Below, one piece after another: positions 59,526 through 64,000 of a stretch of DNA of 64,000 nt. Made by a program: the position numbers and the translations under genes. Each line of letters opens with the position of its first letter. Position 1 is the stretch's first letter. The notes beneath the pieces were generated by a model. The model ran no database searches, was not told the DNA's origin, and saw only the letters and a program-made list of their open reading frames with translations. Source of the DNA: Planctomycetota bacterium (GTDB taxonomy: Bacteria > Planctomycetota > Phycisphaerae > Phycisphaerales > SM1A02); assembly GCA_024226535.1 (NCBI GenBank), contig JAAELP010000155.1, positions 1 through 64,000 on the forward strand. The letters are read 5' to 3'.

Positions 59526-60821
59526 CTACTTGTTCGTGGGATATTCGAACTTCCTGCCGAGGGCTTCACTCGCTTCCTCGTAGATGGGCCTGATCACATC
59601 ATCCACATCGAGTCGCCCCCCTTCGATCTCCGGTGAGTAGCCGACGAGGTCCTCCTTCCTGACCGGCTCCGCCGGGTACGCGTGGGGCGGATTCCAGGTG
59701 TGCTCGTCGATGATCGCCATGCGCTCGCGGACCCCTTCCCTGGTCACGTTCCAGACCATGAAATCCTCCGCCAGGCCGAGTGGCCCGTCATACGTCGAAC
59801 GCACTCGCTCGTACACCCCGGGGGTCGTGTCGAAGTCCTTCCAGAAGTGGTAGGCGACCGCGTGCTTCGGCTTGACCATGCTCATCACCTTGCCGAAGGC
59901 TTCCGGAGCAGTGTGAATCTGCGTTCCGACCTGGAGAGCCGCTTCAGGGGTGAGGTTGTACTTGGCCACCAGGTCGGGGACCGCGATGAAACACTCGTGG
60001 ATCGCCAGGTCGGCGCCCCTGGCGTTCCGGATGAACCACTTGTTGGGATAGGTGTCGCTGCCGAAGACGATCTTCAGCCCGTTCCACTCGAGCGAGTAGC
60101 TGACCGAGCCGTCGATGGCGTGGATCGCGGGAAAGGAGCGGATCACCACGCCGTTCTCCTCGTACACGACCTGCTCTTTCTTGTAATCGAACTCGGTGAT
60201 TTCCGTCGCGAAGCCGCGAATGTCGGTCTGGCCCAGGCGACCGGCGATGTCCCAGGCGAACATCTTCTCCATCGCCTCGATGGCCGCCTTCGTGCCGAGT
60301 TCCGGCGTGGCACCGCTGGGTCCCCAGATCCTCAGTGGAGTGAACCGGCCCGCGATTCCGCCGGCGACGAACAGCGATCCGATGTCACCGAAGTGGTCGC
60401 CGTGCAGGTGCCCGATGAAGACCTTGTCCAGGAAGGCCGTGGGAATCTGCAGGGCGAACATCCGCTCCACGGATCCATCTCCGATATCGAAGATGAACTT
60501 GTCGCCGTTGCCCAGCTCCATGAGGAAGCAGGCGGCGGCCTGGAACGGGCGCGGTGTCGGCATACCGGTGCCCAGGGCGATCACGCGGATCTCGTCAGGC
60601 TGCAGGGTCTCGCTGTTGGGCGCGTAGTAGTCACGCTCCCGCGCTTCGGTCGGAGACACCATGGGCTTCCCGCGCCGGGATTGGGGCTTCCCGCGCCGGG
60701 ACTGGGAGGCGTGCGCCGAAGGAGTCAGCGGTGACACATCGTCCATCGAAACGTACGCACCCACCGCGAGCCCGGCGGCAAAGACGAGTGAGAGAACGGC
60801 CATGAGTCTTCGGTTCGTCAT
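59526..60821 (-). CDS. Exported MBL-fold metallohydrolase (RNase Z-like, GntH-like)
   Basis: 431 residues. An N-terminal signal or anchor segment (LMAVLSLVFAAGLAVGAYVS) precedes a low-complexity stretch in which a seven-residue unit QSRRGKP occurs twice, encoded by a 21-base tandem duplication at 60665-60706. The metallo-beta-lactamase fold begins at about 75 (EIRVIALGTGMPTPRP); the zinc motif is GHLHGDHFGDI, with further ligands in HAIDGS and AIHECF and a closing AVAYHFW. This branch is often annotated as guanitoxin-type GntH-like or arylsulfatase-like hydrolase, but none of the other guanitoxin genes are here, so no pathway is claimed. ATG 60821 has AAGGAG at seven bases. Confidence 0.84.
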   Translation of the reverse strand: MTNRRLMAVLSLVFAAGLAVGAYVSMDDVSPLTPSAHASQSRRGKPQSRRGKPMVSPTEARERDYYAPNSETLQPDEIRVIALGTGMPTPRPFQAAACFLMELGNGDKFIFDIGDGSVERMFALQIPTAFLDKVFIGHLHGDHFGDIGSLFVAGGIAGRFTPLRIWGPSGATPELGTKAAIEAMEKMFAWDIAGRLGQTDIRGFATEITEFDYKKEQVVYEENGVVIRSFPAIHAIDGSVSYSLEWNGLKIVFGSDTYPNKWFIRNARGADLAIHECFIAVPDLVAKYNLTPEAALQVGTQIHTAPEAFGKVMSMVKPKHAVAYHFWKDFDTTPGVYERVRSTYDGPLGLAEDFMVWNVTREGVRERMAIIDEHTWNPPHAYPAEPVRKEDLVGYSPEIEGGRLDVDDVIRPIYEEASEALGRKFEYPTNK

Positions 60822-60956
60822 TTCCTTGCTCCTTCGGGACGACCCTTCGGTGGGGGCTTCCGATGCGGCGATACCAGCGATACGCGATGGCTCGAGTCAA
60901 CAGAGCGTTCCCTCGGTCGGTTTCGGGACTGAAGACCAGCCGATGGGACCACGACG

Positions 60957-60962
60957 TATACT
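60957..60962 (+). promoter_or_regulatory. -10 hexamer TATACT upstream of the AraC gene
   Basis: Near-consensus -10; transcription would start near 60970, giving a leader of about 60 bases. No clear -35. Confidence 0.4.
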
Positions 60963-60972
60963 CCTTGGAAAT

Positions 60973-61003
60973 CCGGATCTTCCGCCGCGTGGCCGGATCT
61001 TCC
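60973..61003 (+). promoter_or_regulatory. Direct-repeat operator candidate for the AraC-family regulator
   Basis: Two identical copies of ccggatcttcc at 60973-60983 and 60993-61003, exactly 20 bases apart (two helical turns), placed just after the predicted -10 of the araC-type gene. Direct half-sites at about 20-21 bases are typical of AraC-family binding, suggesting autoregulation. Confidence 0.5.
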
Positions 61004-61029
61004 ATGTTTCTGTCGATCGAGGCCCCGGT

Positions 61030-62016
61030 ATGACGTCTCCGCTGGCCGAGTTCCCGCTCACCTCGACGACCGACCCGGACGAAGCACAGTCCATTCTCTC
61101 TCGTGAGCTGGCTGATGTGCGTTTCCGGAGGATCCGAGATCGCCGTTCGTTCCACCTGGAGATGAACGGCGTTCACCTGGGGCGGACTCTGCTCGGGTTC
61201 AACCGGTTCGCCGCGGATACCCTGGTCGACGTCGGCAGCGTGAACGACGTTTACGTCTTTGTCATCGGCACCGGGCCGCCATCGGTCTTCGAGCTGGATG
61301 ACGAGCCGATCGTGTGCGCCGAAGACGGGGCGATGGTGTCGCCGTCGCGACGGCTGATCATCCGACGCCCTGCCGGCAGCGGGCTCCTCGTGGTCAGGGC
61401 GAAGTCCGATGCGCTCGAGGAGCGGTTGGGGCAAGTGATCGACCGGAGTCCACGGAGGCCGCTCGCCTTCGACCGGCGCGTCGACCTCGCCCGGGGAGCC
61501 GGGGCTCATGCGCGTCACCTGGTGCGGTTCCTCGTCGAATCTCTTCAGCGGGACGGCACCATTCTGGAGCAGCCGTTGCTGCGGGCCGGGTTCAACGACA
61601 TGCTCGTCAGCGCGCTCCTGTCGCTGCCCAGCAACTACTCCGAGCAGCTCAGCGACCGTTCGCAGGTCTCCGTCGCGCCGGGGACCGTGCGCCGGGCGGA
61701 GGCGTTCATGGAAGCAAACGCCACCGAGGCGATCACCGTCTCTGACCTCGTGAACGTGTGCGGCTGCAGCAGCAGCGCGCTGTACAACGCCTTTCGGCGT
61801 TTCCGCGGCTACACGCCGATGCAGTTCCTGGCCGAGTCCAGGCTCGAGTCCGCCCGCGAGGCGCTCGAATCCCCCGCGCCGGGGGATACCGTCACGTCGA
61901 TCGCATACGCATGCGGCTTCCCTCACCTGGGCCGCTTCTCCGGCGCCTACCGCCGGTGCTTTGGCGAGCTCCCCTCCGAGACTCTGCGCAGGGCCGATCC
62001 GACAAGCGGCGCGTGA
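61030..62016 (+). CDS. AraC-family transcriptional regulator
   Basis: 328 residues. The N-terminal half (about 1-160) looks like the AraC_binding_2 cupin-like sensor (FPLTSTTDPDEAQSILSREL, FHLEMNGVHLGRTLLGFNRF). The C-terminal HTH pair spans about 220-325, with VSDLVNVCGCSSSALYNAFR as the first helix-turn-helix and SIAYACGFPHLGRFSGAYRR as the second. The start at 61030 is preferred because it falls just before the sensor domain and after the operator repeats; the frame remains open upstream with ATG 60943 as an alternative. It is divergent from the MBL-fold gene across about 200 bases, which it may control. Confidence 0.87.
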   Translation: MTSPLAEFPLTSTTDPDEAQSILSRELADVRFRRIRDRRSFHLEMNGVHLGRTLLGFNRFAADTLVDVGSVNDVYVFVIGTGPPSVFELDDEPIVCAEDGAMVSPSRRLIIRRPAGSGLLVVRAKSDALEERLGQVIDRSPRRPLAFDRRVDLARGAGAHARHLVRFLVESLQRDGTILEQPLLRAGFNDMLVSALLSLPSNYSEQLSDRSQVSVAPGTVRRAEAFMEANATEAITVSDLVNVCGCSSSALYNAFRRFRGYTPMQFLAESRLESAREALESPAPGDTVTSIAYACGFPHLGRFSGAYRRCFGELPSETLRRADPTSGA

Positions 62017-62061
62017 CCGCGCACGAGCCGGATTCCATTTGAGCTACGATGGATCCGCGGC

Positions 62062-63957
62062 ATGACTGCGCAACCGCTCATCATCGGGACCGCCGGGCAC
62101 ATCGATCATGGCAAAACCGCGCTCGTGCGGGCGCTGACCGGTATCGACACCGATCGCCTGGAGCAGGAGAAGCAGCGCGGCATCAGCATCGACATCGGCT
62201 TCGCCCACGTGGACGTGAAGGGGGATATCGGCGACCGCCGCATGGGCATCGTCGACGTGCCCGGGCACGAGCGGTTCATCAAGAACATGCTCGCCGGCGT
62301 GTCGGGGATCGATCTCGCGGTCCTCGTGGTCGCGGCCGACGACTCGGTGATGCCCCAGACCCGCGAGCACCTGGCGATCCTGGAGCTGCTCGGGGTGCGG
62401 TACGGGATCGTCGCCCTGACCAAGGTCGACCTCGCCGAGCCGTCGTGGCTCGACCTCGTCGAGCAGGACGTGCGCGAGCTGACGGCGGGGACGTTCCTCG
62501 CCGGCGCCCCGACCGTGCGCACGTCGGCCACGACGGGCACGGGGCTCGACGACCTCCGCGCGGCGCTCGCGGATCTCGGTGATCGCATCGAGCGCCGCGC
62601 CGACGGAACGCTGTTCGTGATGGCCGTGGACCGGTGCTTCGTCGTCCAGGGCCTCGGAACCGTGGTCACCGGAACCGCCGGCGGCGGCGCCGTGAGCGTG
62701 GGCGACGAGCTGGAACTGCACCCGGCCGGGACGACCGTGCGCGTGCGCGGCATCCAGACCCATGGGCGAGACGCCGAGTGCGTCAGGCGCGGACAACGAG
62801 CCGCGATCAACGTCACCGGTGCCCATCACACCGACATCCGCCGCGGCCACGAGCTGGCGTCACCCGGCTACCTGCGTGCCTCCACCGCGGTCACGGTTCA
62901 GCTCCGCGTTCTTCCCGGCAGCCCGTGGCCCCTGCGGCAGCGGGCGCGGGTGCGGCTGCACCTGGGAACGCGGGAGGTCATCGCCTCCGTGCGCCTGTTT
63001 CGCGGCACGGAGCTGGCGCCCGGTGAGGCGGGACCGGCGCGGCTCGTGTGCACCGAGCCCGTCGTCGCGCGGTGCCGGCAACCGTTCGTCGTCCGCGCCG
63101 AATCGCCGCTGTGCACGATCGGCGGCGGAACGGTGCTCCAGCCGATCGCGACCGACATCAAGCGACGCGACGCAGCCGCGATCGAGAGGCTCGGCGAGCT
63201 CGGCGACGCCGACGATGGTGTCCGCGTGGGCGCCGCCATCCGGAACTACGCGACGCAATCATGGACGCAGCGCGATCTCTGTCGTGACGCTGACGTGGAC
63301 CTCGAATCGGTGCCCGCGTTGCTGGCCACACTGGAACGTTCGGGGGTCCTGGTTGATCGCGTCCACCGCGACGTCCTCGAGGCGGTCCGCGAGCGCGTTC
63401 GCGCCGTCGTGGCCGCCCACCACGCGGCGGCTCCACTGGAGGCGGCCATCCCGAGGAAACGCGTGCTGACGAAGCTCGCGTACCTGCCGGAGGAGCTTCT
63501 GCGCTCGGTGATGGACTCGATGATGGCCGACGGTGCGCTCCGCGGCGACGGCAGCACGGTAGCGCTGCCGGAGTTCGCGCCCGCGCTGACCGGCGGTCAA
63601 CGGAAGCTGCACGAGCGCGTGGTCGAGGCGTACCGCTCGGCCGCCTTCCGCCCCCCGACCCCCACCGCGCTCGCCGGCGAACTCGGCGCTTCGGAGACGC
63701 AGCTTCGCCCGATCATCGACCTCTGCGTCTCCGAGGGGCACCTGGTGCGCGTAACCGGCGACATGCTCCTGCATTCCGAGCACGAGCAGGAACTGCGCAC
63801 ACGGATCATCGGGCGACTGGAAACGGGCGAGAAGCTCACCGCCAGCGAGATCAAGACGATGCTCGACACGACCCGCAAGTTCGCGATGCCGATCTGCGAG
63901 TACCTCGACCAGGCCGGCGTGACGCGACGCGAGGGTGATCTGCGGGTGCTCGCCTGA
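62062..63957 (+). CDS. selB: Selenocysteine-specific elongation factor SelB
   Basis: 631 residues, the usual SelB length. It carries Sec-tRNA to the ribosome at UGA codons followed by a SECIS hairpin. The GTPase domain has GHIDHGKT (12-19), the switch RGISIDIGFA, DVPGHE (65-70) and TKVD (120-123). Domains II and III follow (about 180-350; GRDAECVRRGQRAAINVTG), then C-terminal winged helices (about 390-631) with SWTQRDLCRDADVDLESVP, PTALAGELGASETQLRPIID and TASEIKTMLDTTRKFAM for SECIS binding. TACGAT ends eleven bases before ATG 62062. Its presence makes recoding of the two UGA genes at 54925-57361 credible. Confidence 0.94.
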   Translation: MTAQPLIIGTAGHIDHGKTALVRALTGIDTDRLEQEKQRGISIDIGFAHVDVKGDIGDRRMGIVDVPGHERFIKNMLAGVSGIDLAVLVVAADDSVMPQTREHLAILELLGVRYGIVALTKVDLAEPSWLDLVEQDVRELTAGTFLAGAPTVRTSATTGTGLDDLRAALADLGDRIERRADGTLFVMAVDRCFVVQGLGTVVTGTAGGGAVSVGDELELHPAGTTVRVRGIQTHGRDAECVRRGQRAAINVTGAHHTDIRRGHELASPGYLRASTAVTVQLRVLPGSPWPLRQRARVRLHLGTREVIASVRLFRGTELAPGEAGPARLVCTEPVVARCRQPFVVRAESPLCTIGGGTVLQPIATDIKRRDAAAIERLGELGDADDGVRVGAAIRNYATQSWTQRDLCRDADVDLESVPALLATLERSGVLVDRVHRDVLEAVRERVRAVVAAHHAAAPLEAAIPRKRVLTKLAYLPEELLRSVMDSMMADGALRGDGSTVALPEFAPALTGGQRKLHERVVEAYRSAAFRPPTPTALAGELGASETQLRPIIDLCVSEGHLVRVTGDMLLHSEHEQELRTRIIGRLETGEKLTASEIKTMLDTTRKFAMPICEYLDQAGVTRREGDLRVLA

Positions 63958-64000
63958 CCGATATCATGGTCGGGAGAAGTCCCATTGGCCCCCCCAGTTG
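63958..64000. other. Window end, unassigned
   Basis: 43 bases after selB. An ATG at 63966 opens a frame (MVGRSPIGPPS) to the window edge. A start of selA or of the Sec tRNA would be expected nearby in many genomes, but too little is visible to say. Confidence 0.2.

Noticed and set aside
59526..60821. Guanitoxin biosynthesis enzyme
   Set aside because: The MBL-fold sequence resembles that annotation group, but no other guanitoxin gene is present, so only the fold is claimed.
63966..64000. Start of selA or of a Sec tRNA at the window end
   Set aside because: Only 35 bases are visible and the deduced residues do not match the usual SelA N-terminus; neither identity can be supported.

Overview
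The window is high-GC DNA (roughly two-thirds G+C by eye), densely packed with genes on both strands. It looks like a planctomycete of the class Phycisphaerae or a close relative. Supporting marks are seven exported proteins carrying dockerin-like 'DLNGNGDVDFADILAVIGAW' repeats ending in WGPCP, Cys-rich 'GACC..DGTC' repeats, a PVC-type cytochrome/propeller protein next to a DUF1080 protein, an export-linked sulfatase, a kinase paired with an ECF sigma factor, and a type IV pilin-like protein at the left edge. No rRNA, tRNA, CRISPR array, insertion sequence or phage gene is visible.

Layout. 1-8558: pilin-like protein (cut by the window edge), an S9D prolyl-oligopeptidase, an FG-GAP/dockerin-like protein, a PVC-type heme protein and a DUF1080 lipoprotein. 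8766-14678: citrate synthase, an intergenic inverted repeat, a large BNR/VPS10-like exported protein, a LOG-family protein, a lipoprotein and a DUF1569 protein. 16315-24225: what looks like a complete reductive pyrimidine catabolism locus (PreA-like dehydrogenase, dihydropyrimidinase, nitrilase-type beta-ureidopropionase, class III aminotransferase, semialdehyde dehydrogenase, NCS1 permease). 24350-31215: a zinc metalloprotease with dockerin-like tail and a 1344-residue sulfatase/PhoD-phosphodiesterase fusion. 31308-38488: a REC-GAF-SpoIIE phosphatase, a ParB-domain protein with a histone-like tail, a Ser/Thr kinase with a frameshifted sigma factor, MddA, and an intact ECF sigma factor. 38513-42942: tyrosine/homogentisate catabolism genes with a cysteine-synthase-like enzyme, and a second nitrilase-fold protein. 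42986-53640: methyltransferase, YjbQ, four more dockerin-like exported proteins or relatives, a Nudix hydrolase and a short RecQ.

53789-63957 is a selenium locus. selD carries an in-frame UGA at the catalytic position. A divergent gene, which conventional calling splits in two, encodes an exported redoxin whose CxxC is UxxC (in-frame UGA), followed by a C-terminal DsbD-alpha-like Cys pair. That gene is coupled by a GTGA overlap to a cysteine desulfurase whose active-site Cys is displaced. selB lies 5 kb away. Both UGA codons are followed by SECIS-like hairpins. selA and the Sec tRNA are not in the window. The desulfurase gene ends in a perfect four-way-junction cloverleaf repeat.

Expression signals. 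Six genes have a TANNNT hexamer exactly six bases before the start codon, a pattern expected for leaderless mRNAs; several others have it seven or eight bases before. Many of the remaining genes use clear Shine-Dalgarno sequences.
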